Assembly: GCF_009931655.1 (NCBI RefSeq)
Contig: NZ_CP047984.1
Span: 1,488,001-1,552,000, forward strand
Length of the DNA stretch: 64,000 nucleotides
Origin: Pontibacter russatus
GTDB taxonomy: Bacteria > Bacteroidota > Bacteroidia > Cytophagales > Hymenobacteraceae
Direction of reading: 5' to 3'
The notes beneath the pieces were generated by a model, which saw only the letters and a program-made list of their open reading frames with translations, was not told the DNA's origin and did no database searches. A program made the translations under genes and the position numbers. Shown piece by piece: positions 44,315-54,312 of this stretch. Within the stretch, counting starts at the first letter, position 1, and every line of letters begins with the position of its first letter.

Positions 44315-44656
44315 CTACAGCAACTCCTTGGCCGGGTCCCAGAACAGCTCCGTGAAGTTTGCCACCTGGTTATTCTCCACCCGCACCCCTTCCTCCTCCA
44401 GGCGCCGCTGCATGGCGTCGGGTTCCTCAAAATGCTGCCGCCCCGTCAGCAGTCCGTTGCGGTTCACCACGCGGTGCGCCGGTATGCTGGCGAAAGGCTG
44501 TGAGGCAATCAGCGCCCAGCCCACCATGCGCGCCGAGCCCTTGGACCCCAGATAACTGGCGATGGCCCCGTAGGACGTGACGCGTCCGCTCGGTATGAGC
44601 CGCACCACCGCGTACACATCCTCAAAAAAGTTCTTTTTAGCTGGTTCCTCCTTCAT
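44315..44656 (-). CDS. Alkyltransferase-like protein (ATL) without the active cysteine
   Basis: 113 residues, covering only the DNA-binding domain of O6-methylguanine-DNA methyltransferase. The active-site motif reads IPAHRVV: Ala60 replaces the acceptor cysteine, while His61 and Arg62 remain. Tyr29 (TSYGAIASYLG) and the arginine finger Arg43 (SARMVGWAL) are present. ATL proteins bind O6-alkylguanine, flip it out and hand the lesion to nucleotide excision repair rather than repair it themselves. It is monocistronic. Confidence 0.9.
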   Translation of the reverse strand: MKEEPAKKNFFEDVYAVVRLIPSGRVTSYGAIASYLGSKGSARMVGWALIASQPFASIPAHRVVNRNGLLTGRQHFEEPDAMQRRLEEEGVRVENNQVANFTELFWDPAKELL

Positions 44657-44858
44657 GTCAAAAAAATTCTGTACGGTTTAAACCTTTGCAGCGGCTATAT
44701 GTCTAAGCTGAGTGCCTGTTTGCAGAGATTGGGCCTCTGCCCTTTCAAAATAAGGAATAAGACCATATTTTTAACCCTGCTTCGGCATAAACCTTCATCC
44801 GGGAAATTATGTTGTGCCTGCAGATGTTCACCCTACACCAACCAGCGTTCAAACATTC

Positions 44859-45941
44859 ATGAATAGAACCGTTAAAACCATCCTGCTGCTGCTGGTCCTC
44901 GCGGCCGTCGCGTACCTTTTTGTGAGTAAAGTCTTTACCGGGACAGAAGAACAGGCAGTCGCGGCGAAAAGCGGCGGCCCCATGGCCCAGAAAGTGGCGG
45001 TAGATGTGTTTGTAGTGTCCCCCACCGCTTACCAGAACAACATCACCTCCACCGGGAGCGTGATACCGAACGAAGATGTGGAGCTGCGCAGCGAGATTTC
45101 CGGGCGCATCACGAGCATTAACTTCGAGGAGGGCAGCCAAGTGAAGGAAGGGCAGCTGCTGATGACCATCAACGCCGCCGAAATGCAGGCCCAGCTACAG
45201 AAGCTCGAATCGAACCAAAGTCTGTACAAGGACATGGAAGCCCGCCAGCGCACCCTGCTGGAGAAAGAGTACATCAGCGAGCAGGAGTATGACCAGGTGA
45301 GCAACCAGCTGGCCACCGCCACCGCCGACATCCAGGCGCTGAAGGCCACGATGGCAAAAGCATATATACGCGCCCCCTTCGATGGCATCATCGGCCTGCG
45401 GCAGGTAAGTGAGGGAAGCTACGTGACCGCCAGTACCCCCATTGCCCGCATCGTGGACGTGAGCCCCGTGAAGATAGATTTTGCCATACCCGGCCGCTAC
45501 AGCCAGATGGTGCGGGAAGGCGAAACCATCACCTTCACCACGGAGGGGAGCGCGGCCGAGTACACCGCCAAGATATACGCCATCCAGCCGAACATCGACC
45601 CGGTGACACGCACCCTTCAGATCCGCGCCCTGTTCGAGAACAGGAACAACGAGGTGAAGCCCGGCGCCTTCGTCAGCATCAACCTGCCGCTTCGGGAAGT
45701 GGAAGAAGCCATTCTCATCCCGACGGAGTCCATCATCCCGGAGGCGACGGGACACAAGGTTTTCCTGGTGAAGGACGGCAAGGCGGCCCCTCAGATGGTG
45801 AAGATCGGCCAGCGCTCCGAAACCATGATCCAAATACTGGAGGGCATTGCCCCCGGCGACACTATCATCAGCTCGGGCATACTGCAGGCGCGCCCCGGCT
45901 CTGAGCTGAACATCCGCAATGTCCGGACCACGGAGGAGTAA
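44859..45941 (+). CDS. RND efflux periplasmic adaptor (membrane fusion protein)
   Basis: About 360 residues. An N-terminal helix (TVKTILLLLVLAAVAYLFV) anchors it in the inner membrane. Then come the first lipoyl half (VELRSEISGRITSINFEEGSQVKEGQLL), an alpha-helical hairpin (about 85-160), the second lipoyl half (AYIRAPFDGIIGL) and the beta-barrel (PVKIDFAIPGRYSQMV). It bridges the pump and the TolC channel. ATG 44859 is preferred to the in-frame start 45 bases upstream. First gene of the efflux operon. Confidence 0.94.
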   Translation: MNRTVKTILLLLVLAAVAYLFVSKVFTGTEEQAVAAKSGGPMAQKVAVDVFVVSPTAYQNNITSTGSVIPNEDVELRSEISGRITSINFEEGSQVKEGQLLMTINAAEMQAQLQKLESNQSLYKDMEARQRTLLEKEYISEQEYDQVSNQLATATADIQALKATMAKAYIRAPFDGIIGLRQVSEGSYVTASTPIARIVDVSPVKIDFAIPGRYSQMVREGETITFTTEGSAAEYTAKIYAIQPNIDPVTRTLQIRALFENRNNEVKPGAFVSINLPLREVEEAILIPTESIIPEATGHKVFLVKDGKAAPQMVKIGQRSETMIQILEGIAPGDTIISSGILQARPGSELNIRNVRTTEE

Positions 45942-46132
45942 CCCCCGCAGGCAGCGCCCTTTTATATATAGACCCTGCTGACGCATACCCGCGGTTCCCG
46001 CTCGCCCGGGGCCGGAATATGAGAACAGACAACCGTACCACTGCCTGCCCCTGAACCATATATGGCTGCGGCTGGCAGGCTAACAGAAAACAACACCATT
46101 ACCGGATCTTCGTCCGCTTTTTCAGGAAAAAC

Positions 46133-49100
46133 ATGGCAAGTCTATCAAACATAAGCATAAGGCGCCCGGTGCTGGCCATCGTGATGAGCATCACGATCAT
46201 CGTGTTCGGTATCATCGGAATCAACTTTCTGGGCATACGCGAGTACCCCAGCGTGGACCCGCCCATCATCAACGTCTCCACCTCCTACACCGGGGCCAAT
46301 GCCGAAACGATTGAGTCGGAGATTACGGAGCCGCTGGAGGAGTCCATCAACGGCATCGCTGGCATCCGGACGCTCACCTCCTCCAGCAGCGAGGGGCGAA
46401 GCAACATCACCGTGGAGTTTAACCTGGACGTTGACCTGGAGACAGCCGCCAACGACGTGCGCGACCGCGTGGCCAGGGCGCAGCGCAGGCTGCCGGAGGA
46501 CGCCGAGCCGCCCACCGTGTCCAAGGCCGACGCGGACTCCAATCCCATCCTGATGCTGGGCATGAAAAGCGAGACGCGCTCGCTGCTGGAACTCTCCGAC
46601 ATAGCCACCAACGTTTTTAAGGAACAGCTGCAAACCATCCCGGGCGTGAGCTCCGTGGGCATCTGGGGCGATAAGCGTTACTCCATGCGCCTTTGGATGG
46701 ACCCCGACAAACTGGCTGCCCTGCAGGTGACGCCCGTGGAGGTGCAGCAGGCCATCATGCGCCAGAACGTCGAGTTGCCTTCCGGCAGCATCGAGGGAGC
46801 CTCCACCGAGCTCTCCGTCCGGACCATGGGCCGCATCTCCACGGTGGAGGAATTCAACAATGTCGTTATCCGGGAAGATGAGAACCGCCTCATCCGCTTC
46901 CGGGATGTCGGTTTCGCAGAGCTGGCGCCGGAGAACGACAAGACTGTTTTAAGGTACAACGGCATCCCGATGCTGGGGATAGTGCTCATCCCGCAGCCGG
47001 GCTCCAACCAGATCGAGATTGCCGACGAGTTCTACAGGCGCCTGGAGCAGATTAAAAAGGATGTGCCCGACGACATTGAGCTCCTGATCGGCTTCGACAA
47101 CTCGCAATACATAAAAGCCTCGCTGGCGGAAGTGGAGGAGACCTTCCTGATCGCCTTTGGCCTGGTGGTGCTCATCATCTTCCTCTTCCTGCGCGACTGG
47201 CGCTCCACCCTCATCCCGATCGTGGCCATCCCGGTTTCGCTGATAGGCACCTTCTTCGTGATGTACCTGATGGGGTTCTCCATTAACGTGCTGACGCTGC
47301 TGGGTATCGTGCTGGCCATTGGTTTGGTGGTGGACGATGCCATTGTGATGCTGGAGAACATCTATGCCCGTATAGAGGACGGGCAGGAGCCGAACAAGGC
47401 GGCGAAGAAAGGCTCTGAGGAGATATACTTCGCCATTATCTCCACCACGGTTGCGCTGGCGGCGGTGTTTATGCCGGTTGCCTTCCTCGAGGACACTACC
47501 GGCCGCCTCTTCCGGGAGTTCGGAATCGTGGTGGCCAGCGCCGTTATCATCTCGGCCTTTGTTTCGCTCACGCTTACGCCCATGATGTCGGCCAAGATGC
47601 TGAAGCGCCACGAGCGGCCCAACTGGTTCTACCGCAAAACAGAGCCTTTCTTCACCGCCCTCACCAACGGCTACCGCAGCAGCCTCGAAAGCTTCATGCG
47701 GGTGCGCTGGGTAGCCTTCCTGTTCATCATCGGCTCCACAGGCGCCATCTGGTGGCTGATGACCTCACTGCCTTCCGAACTGAGCCCGGACGAGGACAGA
47801 AGCGGCATCCGCATCAACGCCACCGGCCCGGAGGGCGCTTCCTTCGAGTTTATGGACAGGTATATGAACGAGGTGACGGCCCTGGTGAACGACTCAGTGG
47901 AAGGCCTGGAGAGCATCACGACGATGACGCGCAACCCAACCTCCGGATTTATACGCCTGCGCCTCGTGGAGCCTGACAAACGCACCAAGTCGCAGCAGGA
48001 GCTGGTCAACCAAATACCCAAACTCATCAACCAGGTGCCCGGCGCAAGGGCCTTCGCCTCCGGCGACAAGGGCCTGGGAGGCGGCCGCGGGGCGGGGCAG
48101 CCGATACAGTTTGTGGTGCAGGCGCAAAGCATGGACAAGCTCCGTGAGATCATCCCCCCCTTCCTGCAGGCGGCACAGAACGACCCCACTTTCAACTTCG
48201 TGGACGTCGACCTGAAATTCAGCAAGCCGGAACTGCGGGTGGAGATCGACCGGGAGAAGGCCCTCTCGATGGGAGTGAGCGCCCGCGACATCTCCCAGAC
48301 CCTGCAGTCAGGGCTAAGCGGCATGCGCTACGGTTATTTCGTGAAAGGCGGAAAGCAGTACCAGATCATCGGGCAGGTGGCCCGCGACGACAGGAGCGAA
48401 CCGCTCGACCTGCGAAGCCTCCACATCAAGAACAACCAGGGCGAACTGATCCAGCTCGACAACCTGATAGAACTCAGCGAGGAAAGCGCCTCTCCTGAGA
48501 TATACCGCTTCAACCGCTTTGCAGCTGCCACCTTCAGCGCCACCCTGACCGAGGGCAAGACCATCGGTGACGGCATCGAGGCCATGGACGCCATTGCCGA
48601 CAAAGTGCTGGACGAGACGTACCAGACAGCCCTCACCGGGCAGTCGCGCGATTTCTCGGAGAGTGGCGGCAGTTTGCTGTTTGCCTTCCTGCTGGCCCTG
48701 GGCCTCATCTACCTGGCGCTGGCGGCGCAGTTCGAGAGCTTCCGCGACCCGATCATCATCATGTTCACGGTGCCGCTGGCCCTTGCAGGCGCGCTTCTTA
48801 GTTTGTGGTACTTCGACCAGACACTCAACATTTTCAGCCAGATTGGCATGATCATGCTGGTGGGACTGGTTACCAAGAACGGCATCCTGCTGGTGGAATT
48901 CTCGAACCAGCGGAAAGAGCAGGGCCTGGGCAGGTATGATGCCGCCATCGACTCGGCCGTTTCCCGCTTCCGCCCGATCCTGATGACCTCGCTGGCCACC
49001 ATCCTGGGCACGCTGCCTATTGCCCTGGCCCTGGGCGCCGGCGCCGAAAGCCGTGTGTCGATGGGTATCGCCGTGGTGGGCGGGCTTCTTTTCTCCACCG

Positions 49101-49216
49101 GCCTGACCCTGTACGTGATTCCGGCCATATACTCTTACTTCTCTTCCAGAGCGCCAAAGCGCGCCGTGGAGGTTGCGGAAGAACCGGAGAAACACAAAGC
49201 CGCCGTTGAGGCATAA
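46133..49216 (+). CDS. RND efflux pump, HAE-1 (AcrB/MdtBC-like) family
   Basis: 1027 residues. The N-terminus LSNISIRRPVLAIVMSITIIVFG and the helix-4 motif GIVLAIGLVVDDAIVMLENIYARIEDG, with its two proton-relay aspartates, are diagnostic; two large periplasmic loops and twelve helices follow the AcrB plan. IGMIMLVGLVTKNGILLVEFSNQ marks the second repeat. It exports drugs, bile-like compounds or metabolites using the proton gradient; the substrate is not visible. It follows the adaptor by 191 bases and precedes the outer membrane gene by 30. Confidence 0.96.
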   Translation: MASLSNISIRRPVLAIVMSITIIVFGIIGINFLGIREYPSVDPPIINVSTSYTGANAETIESEITEPLEESINGIAGIRTLTSSSSEGRSNITVEFNLDVDLETAANDVRDRVARAQRRLPEDAEPPTVSKADADSNPILMLGMKSETRSLLELSDIATNVFKEQLQTIPGVSSVGIWGDKRYSMRLWMDPDKLAALQVTPVEVQQAIMRQNVELPSGSIEGASTELSVRTMGRISTVEEFNNVVIREDENRLIRFRDVGFAELAPENDKTVLRYNGIPMLGIVLIPQPGSNQIEIADEFYRRLEQIKKDVPDDIELLIGFDNSQYIKASLAEVEETFLIAFGLVVLIIFLFLRDWRSTLIPIVAIPVSLIGTFFVMYLMGFSINVLTLLGIVLAIGLVVDDAIVMLENIYARIEDGQEPNKAAKKGSEEIYFAIISTTVALAAVFMPVAFLEDTTGRLFREFGIVVASAVIISAFVSLTLTPMMSAKMLKRHERPNWFYRKTEPFFTALTNGYRSSLESFMRVRWVAFLFIIGSTGAIWWLMTSLPSELSPDEDRSGIRINATGPEGASFEFMDRYMNEVTALVNDSVEGLESITTMTRNPTSGFIRLRLVEPDKRTKSQQELVNQIPKLINQVPGARAFASGDKGLGGGRGAGQPIQFVVQAQSMDKLREIIPPFLQAAQNDPTFNFVDVDLKFSKPELRVEIDREKALSMGVSARDISQTLQSGLSGMRYGYFVKGGKQYQIIGQVARDDRSEPLDLRSLHIKNNQGELIQLDNLIELSEESASPEIYRFNRFAAATFSATLTEGKTIGDGIEAMDAIADKVLDETYQTALTGQSRDFSESGGSLLFAFLLALGLIYLALAAQFESFRDPIIIMFTVPLALAGALLSLWYFDQTLNIFSQIGMIMLVGLVTKNGILLVEFSNQRKEQGLGRYDAAIDSAVSRFRPILMTSLATILGTLPIALALGAGAESRVSMGIAVVGGLLFSTGLTLYVIPAIYSYFSSRAPKRAVEVAEEPEKHKAAVEA

Positions 49217-49246
49217 TCATCTAAGCATATACTACCGCGCCAACGC

Positions 49247-50596
49247 ATGTTCAATATTAAAAAAGCCGCTCTGCTACTCCTTCTATTGGCGGGCCTGCTC
49301 CCCCACCTGGCCCATAGCCAGGACCAGTTGACTTTGGATGAAGCCGTCCGCATCGGGCTGCAGCAGAACTACGACATCCGAATCGCGGACACAGAGGATG
49401 AGATCGGCTCCAACAACGCCACCCTGGGCAACGCCGGCTTCTTCCCGACCGTCACCGGCAGGGCTACCCGCGATTTCTCCCGCAACAACACCCGCAACCA
49501 GTTCGAGAGCGAGCCTGCGCGCGAAATCTCGAACCTGCGCAACAACAGCTCCAACGCCAGCGTGCAGCTAGCCTGGACCCTGTTTGACGGAGGCCGCATG
49601 TTCATTGCCTACAACAGGCTGCAGGCCCTCGAAAAATCGGGGCAGCTCGTGACAAAGGCCACCATCGAGAACACCATCGCCGATATTTCGGACGCCTACT
49701 ATGAGGTGGTCCGGCAGGCGCACAAGATTAATGCGCTGGAGGACGCCATCGAGATATCCGCGCAGCGCGTGGCCATTACGCAGGAGCAGTACAATGTGGG
49801 GGTGAGCGCGAAGGTGGAAATTCTGCGGGCGCAGGTAGACTACAATGCCGACCAGTCGGAGCTGCTGCGGCAGCAGGAGGCCCTGCAGAACGCGAAGATA
49901 GACCTGAACCAGCTACTGGGCCGCGACCCGGACATCAGCTTTGTGGCCACCGACACGATTGTGGTGGACCGGCAGTTGGAGTACCAGGGAGCGGATGCGA
50001 ACCTGCTGGCCGCCAACCCTGCGCTCCAGCGGCTGCAGCTGGAAAGAGAGATAGCCCAATATGACCTGCGCTCGGCGCGGGCGCTGCGCCTGCCCACGCT
50101 GGGGGTGTCCGGCAGCTACGGCTACAACAAATCGCTGCAGGACCCCGTGATATATGGCAACATCTTCGGCACCAACGAAAGCCAGCGCCAGGGCTTCAAC
50201 TATGGCCTTACGCTGTCGCTGCCCATCTTCAACGGGTTTAACATCAACCGCCAGGTGCAGAACTCCCGCATCAACATAGAGAGCGCGAAGCTGCAATATG
50301 CGCAGGTGCAGAACACGCTGGAGTCGGAGCTGGCGCGTGCCTATAGCCGGTATGCCAACCGCATGAAGCTGCTGGACCTGGAGGAGGCGAACCTGAAACT
50401 GGCAGACCAGAACGCCGAGATAGCCGTGGAGCGCTACCGCCTGGGCCTGCTTACCGCCATCGAACTGCGCGAGGCGCAGCGCAACCAGCTGATAGCCAGC
50501 AACCGCCTGATAGACATCCGCTACGAGGCCAAAGCCGCCGAGGTAGAGATCAAACGCCTGACAAGCTCCCTGCTGCAGGAAGCTGAAGTAAATTAG
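49247..50596 (+). CDS. TolC-family outer membrane efflux protein
   Basis: 449 residues with a signal peptide (ALLLLLLAGLLPHLAHSQ). Two internally related halves with long helices are visible, for example TLDEAVRIGLQQNYDIRIAD, YEVVRQAHKINALEDAIEIS, LVLAYSRY-like ELARAYSRYANRM and VERYRLGLLTAIELREAQRNQLIA, as expected for the trimeric TolC barrel-tunnel. It completes the adaptor-pump-channel operon. No local repressor gene is seen, so regulation is probably from elsewhere. Confidence 0.94.
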   Translation: MFNIKKAALLLLLLAGLLPHLAHSQDQLTLDEAVRIGLQQNYDIRIADTEDEIGSNNATLGNAGFFPTVTGRATRDFSRNNTRNQFESEPAREISNLRNNSSNASVQLAWTLFDGGRMFIAYNRLQALEKSGQLVTKATIENTIADISDAYYEVVRQAHKINALEDAIEISAQRVAITQEQYNVGVSAKVEILRAQVDYNADQSELLRQQEALQNAKIDLNQLLGRDPDISFVATDTIVVDRQLEYQGADANLLAANPALQRLQLEREIAQYDLRSARALRLPTLGVSGSYGYNKSLQDPVIYGNIFGTNESQRQGFNYGLTLSLPIFNGFNINRQVQNSRINIESAKLQYAQVQNTLESELARAYSRYANRMKLLDLEEANLKLADQNAEIAVERYRLGLLTAIELREAQRNQLIASNRLIDIRYEAKAAEVEIKRLTSSLLQEAEVN

Positions 50597-50752
50597 CCTC
50601 CGCATATATACCACATATATAAGCTATAGCCTCACGAGCGCAAGGGTTGGTACCGGGGTGAGCCATCGGCCAGCATTCCGCCTTATGTAGGAGGCGCTTT
50701 CCTTCAGCCATATATACCGGGTGTCTTACCGGTGCCTTTCAGACCATACAGC

Positions 50753-50779
50753 GCCCTGCTCCTCTATTGCAGGGCCTTT
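50753..50779 (+). terminator. Intrinsic terminator after the efflux operon
   Basis: GCCCTGC/GCAGGGC 7-bp stem with a 9-base loop followed by CTTTT. Confidence 0.7.
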
Positions 50780-50816
50780 TCTATGCTTCCCGCTGTCATT
50801 TCTGGCACTAAATCCT

Positions 50817-50824
50817 TAATTTTG
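50817..50824 (+). promoter_or_regulatory. -7 promoter box of the propeller-amidohydrolase gene
   Basis: TAATTTTG, an exact TAnnTTTG match, 30 bases before the ATG. No clear -33 TTTG. Confidence 0.5.
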
Positions 50825-50853
50825 ATGACATTAATTTACCAATCGACCCAACC

Positions 50854-53800
50854 ATGAACAAACGTACTTGTCTGAGTATGTTCCTGGCTGCAGCGCTGGC
50901 CCTCCCTTTAGGCGCGGCACAGGCACAGGACAAAAAAGAAGAAGCGAAGTGGAAAGTGGAAGCCCAGCACGGCCCGCAGAAAGAAGTCACCGTCACCACC
51001 AGCGAAGGCACCTGGATGAGCGTGGACGTGAGCCCGGACGGAAAGGAGATCATCTTCGACATGCTCGGCGACATTTATATTATGCCCGCGGCGGGCGGCA
51101 AGGCAAAGCTGCTGCGCAGCGGCCGCGCCTACGAGGTGCAGCCCCGCTTCAGCCCGAACGGCCAGTATATATCCTTCACCTCGGATGCGGGCGGCGGCGA
51201 CAACATCTGGGTCATGAAGCGCGATGGCTCCGACGCCAGGCAAATCACAGACGAAAATTTCCGCTTACTGAACAACGCCGTCTGGACACCGGACGGAGAA
51301 TACATTGTGGCCCGTAAGCATTTCACCAACACCCGCTCGCTGGGTGCCGGCGAGATGTGGATGTATCACCGCACCGGCGGCAGCGGCGTGCAGCTCACCA
51401 AGCGCAAAAACGACCAGCAGGACGCTGGAGAGCCTTTTGCCTCACCCGATGGTAAGTACATCTACTTTTCGGAGGATATGAGTGGCGGCTCCACGTTTCA
51501 GTACAACAAAGACCCGAACGGCCAGATTTATGTCATCCGCCGCGTAGACCGCAACACCGGCGAGATTGAGAATGTGGTGACCGGCAACGGCGGCGCCGTG
51601 CGCCCGGTGCTCTCCCGCGACGGAAAACTGCTGGCCTTCGTGCGCCGCGTGCGCACCAAGTCTGTGCTGTTTGTACACGATTTAAAGACCGGGGAAGAGT
51701 GGCCCATATACGACAACCTGAACCACGACCAGCAGGAAGCCTGGGCCATTTTCGGGCTCTACCCCAACTTCTCCTGGACACCCGATGACAAGCACATCGT
51801 GTTCTGGGCCGGGGGCAAAGTCAACAAAGTGGATGTGGCCACCAAGCAGGTGAGCAATATTCCGTTCGAGGCGACGGCCACGCACCAGATTACCGACGCC
51901 GTGCGCCACGACCACAGCAAGGCAGGCCTCTCTCCGAAGCAGTTCACCGCCAAAGCCGTCCGCCACGCCGTCACCTCCCCCGACGGAAAGACGCTGGTGT
52001 TCAACGCCGCCGGGTTTATATATAAAAAACAACTGCCAAACGGCAAGCCCGAGCGCATCACCCAGGGTCGGGATTTCGAGTTCTATCCTTCCTTCTCGCC
52101 AGAAGGCAACTCCATTGTGTACGCCACCTGGAACGACGAGAACTTCAGCAGCCTCTACAAGCTCGATATCCGCAAGAGAAACGCCAAGCCAACCAAGCTG
52201 ACCACGGAAAAGGGCTTTTACACCGAGCCCAGGTTCTCGCCCGACGGGAAGTACATCGTCTATACCCGCGAGGGCGGAAACAACCACCAGGGCTACGTGC
52301 ACAGCAGGGAGCAGGGGATTTACTATATGCCCGCCGACGGCGGCAAAGCCACGCTGGTGCAGGAGCATGGCTCCTCGCCGCAGTTCAACGCCACCTCCGA
52401 CCGTATTTTCTTCACGGGCCGCGCCGGCGAGAAGTATGCCTTCAAGAGCGTGGACCTGAACGGCAAAGAGGAGCGGACACACTATACCTCCACCTACACC
52501 GACCAGTTCTACCCAAGTCCCGACAACAAGTGGATTGCCTTCGTGGAGTTGTTCAACGGCTATATAGCCCCTTTCTCCAGGAACGGGACCGGGCTTGACT
52601 TGAGCGCCGGAACGAAAGCCGTGCCAGTCGCCCGCTTCACCCGCGACGCCGGTACCAGCATCCACTGGTCCGCCGACAGCAAAAAGGTAAACTGGGTGCT
52701 GGGCGATGAATACTTTTCCAATGACCTGAAAGAGCGCTTCGCGTTTGTACCCGGCGCGCCGGACAAACTCCCGGCCATCGACACCACCGGCACCAAAATC
52801 GGGCTTCAGCTGAAAACGGATATACCGGAAGGCAAAATGGCCTTCACCAACGCCCGCATCATCACGATGAAAGGCGATGAGGTGATAGAAGGCGGAACGA
52901 TTGTGGTGGATGGCAACCACATAGTGGCGGTTGGCAAAAACGTGCAGGTGCCCAAAGACGCCAAAGTGATTGACGCGAATGGCAAAACCATTATGCCGGG
53001 CATCGTGGATGTGCATGCGCACCTGGGCACCTTCCGGCTGGGCATGAGCCCGCAGAAACAGTGGTCTTACTATGCCAACCTGGCCTACGGCGTTACCACC
53101 ACCCACGACCCCTCTTCCACCACCGAAATGGTGTTTAGCCAATCGGAGGCGGTGAAGTCGGGTGCTATGGTGGGCCCGCGCATCTACTCAACAGGCACCA
53201 TCCTGTATGGCGCTGATGGAAACTTCAAGGCCGTGATCAACAGCCTCGACGATGCCCGCTCGCACCTGCGCCGCCTCAAAGCGGTGGGCGGCTTCTCGGT
53301 GAAGAGCTACAACCAGCCCCGCCGCGAGCAGCGCCAGCAGGTGATTCAGGCGGCCCGCGAACTGGACATGAGCGTCTTTCCCGAGGGTGGCTCCACCTTC
53401 TTCCACAACATGACCATGATCCTGGACGGCCATACCGGCGTGGAGCACAACATTCCGATAGCCCCGCTTTATAAAGATGTGGTAGAGGTCTGGAAGGCCT
53501 CCAATACGGGTTATACCCCTACCCTTATCGTGAACTATGGTGCGGTGAACGGCGAGTATTACTGGTACCAGAAGACGAATGTGTGGGAGAAAGAGCGCCT
53601 GCTCCGGTTCACGCCCCGCTCCGTGATTGACGGCCGCGCCCGCTTCGTGACGCAGGTGCCGGACGAGGAGTACGAGAACGGCTATATCAAAACCTCCGAG
53701 GCCTGTAAACTCTTAACAGACAACGGCGTGAAAGTGAACCTGGGGGCACACGGCCAGTTGCAGGGCCTGGGGGCGCACTGGGAACTCTGGATGCTGCAGC

Positions 53801-54150
53801 AGGGCGGCATGACAAACCACGAGGCCCTGCGCGCTGCCACCCTGAATGGGGCGGAATACCTGGGCATGAGCAAGGAAATCGGCTCGTTGGAAGTGGGCAA
53901 GCTGGCTGACCTGATCGTGCTGGACCAGAACCCGCTGGAGAACATCCGCAACTCGGAGCACGTGCAGTACACCATGGTGAACGGCCGCCTGTATGACGCC
54001 GCTACCATGGCCGAAACGGGTAACTACGACAAAAAGCCGGGCAGCTTCTGGTGGGAGAACGACAAATACGCCACCGCTTTTGACTGGCACGAAGGCACCA
54101 ACACCCGCTTCGAGGGCATCGCCGGAGAGCATTGCACCTGCCGCCATTAA
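50854..54150 (+). CDS. Secreted TolB-like beta-propeller / amidohydrolase fusion
   Basis: 1098 residues. A signal peptide (LAAALALPLGAAQAQ) leads to a long series of WD40/PD40 beta-propeller repeats (about 40-640), each with a motif like FSPDGKYI or ASPDGKYIYFSED. The amidohydrolase domain begins near 665 (FTNARIITMKGDEVIEGGTIVVDG); the metal motif is VDVHAHLG with His721 and His723, and GSLEVGKLADLIVLDQNPLENI closes the fold. It probably hydrolyses an amide, peptide or cyclic substrate in the periplasm, with the propeller for binding. The same fusion is known in Bacteroidota; the substrate is not. Confidence 0.92.
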   Translation: MNKRTCLSMFLAAALALPLGAAQAQDKKEEAKWKVEAQHGPQKEVTVTTSEGTWMSVDVSPDGKEIIFDMLGDIYIMPAAGGKAKLLRSGRAYEVQPRFSPNGQYISFTSDAGGGDNIWVMKRDGSDARQITDENFRLLNNAVWTPDGEYIVARKHFTNTRSLGAGEMWMYHRTGGSGVQLTKRKNDQQDAGEPFASPDGKYIYFSEDMSGGSTFQYNKDPNGQIYVIRRVDRNTGEIENVVTGNGGAVRPVLSRDGKLLAFVRRVRTKSVLFVHDLKTGEEWPIYDNLNHDQQEAWAIFGLYPNFSWTPDDKHIVFWAGGKVNKVDVATKQVSNIPFEATATHQITDAVRHDHSKAGLSPKQFTAKAVRHAVTSPDGKTLVFNAAGFIYKKQLPNGKPERITQGRDFEFYPSFSPEGNSIVYATWNDENFSSLYKLDIRKRNAKPTKLTTEKGFYTEPRFSPDGKYIVYTREGGNNHQGYVHSREQGIYYMPADGGKATLVQEHGSSPQFNATSDRIFFTGRAGEKYAFKSVDLNGKEERTHYTSTYTDQFYPSPDNKWIAFVELFNGYIAPFSRNGTGLDLSAGTKAVPVARFTRDAGTSIHWSADSKKVNWVLGDEYFSNDLKERFAFVPGAPDKLPAIDTTGTKIGLQLKTDIPEGKMAFTNARIITMKGDEVIEGGTIVVDGNHIVAVGKNVQVPKDAKVIDANGKTIMPGIVDVHAHLGTFRLGMSPQKQWSYYANLAYGVTTTHDPSSTTEMVFSQSEAVKSGAMVGPRIYSTGTILYGADGNFKAVINSLDDARSHLRRLKAVGGFSVKSYNQPRREQRQQVIQAARELDMSVFPEGGSTFFHNMTMILDGHTGVEHNIPIAPLYKDVVEVWKASNTGYTPTLIVNYGAVNGEYYWYQKTNVWEKERLLRFTPRSVIDGRARFVTQVPDEEYENGYIKTSEACKLLTDNGVKVNLGAHGQLQGLGAHWELWMLQQGGMTNHEALRAATLNGAEYLGMSKEIGSLEVGKLADLIVLDQNPLENIRNSEHVQYTMVNGRLYDAATMAETGNYDKKPGSFWWENDKYATAFDWHEGTNTRFEGIAGEHCTCRH

Positions 54151-54170
54151 GTTTAACAGGTTTATATATA

Positions 54171-54210
54171 AAACAAGAGCGCCACTCATATAGGGGTGGC
54201 GCTCTTGTTT
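54171..54210. terminator. Hairpin terminator after the fusion gene
   Basis: 15-bp arms (AAACAAGAGCGCCAC and complement), with a T-run, right after a TATATATA stretch. Confidence 0.8.
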
Positions 54211-54215
54211 ATACT

Positions 54216-54311
54216 GACCTCGCGGTGTCCGAAGGTCCCGCGAGCGTCTGGAGGGAAAGGCTGTTGCTTCGTAGCTCAGACGCTCGCGGGAGCTGCGCAC
54301 GCCGCGAGGTC
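54216..54311. repeat. 96-bp imperfect inverted repeat
   Basis: Outer arms GACCTCGCGG (54216-54225) with 54302-54311 and inner arms of 15 bp (54236-54250 with 54277-54291) pair; the 10 bases between them form an internal loop. It ends at the stop of the MFS gene. It looks like a palindromic extragenic (REP- or MITE-like) element beside an ordinary terminator. Confidence 0.6.
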
Positions 54312-54312
54312 T

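Noticed and set aside
51682..53142. 486-codon ORF opposite the propeller-amidohydrolase gene
   Set aside because: Antisense shadow; no recognisable protein features.
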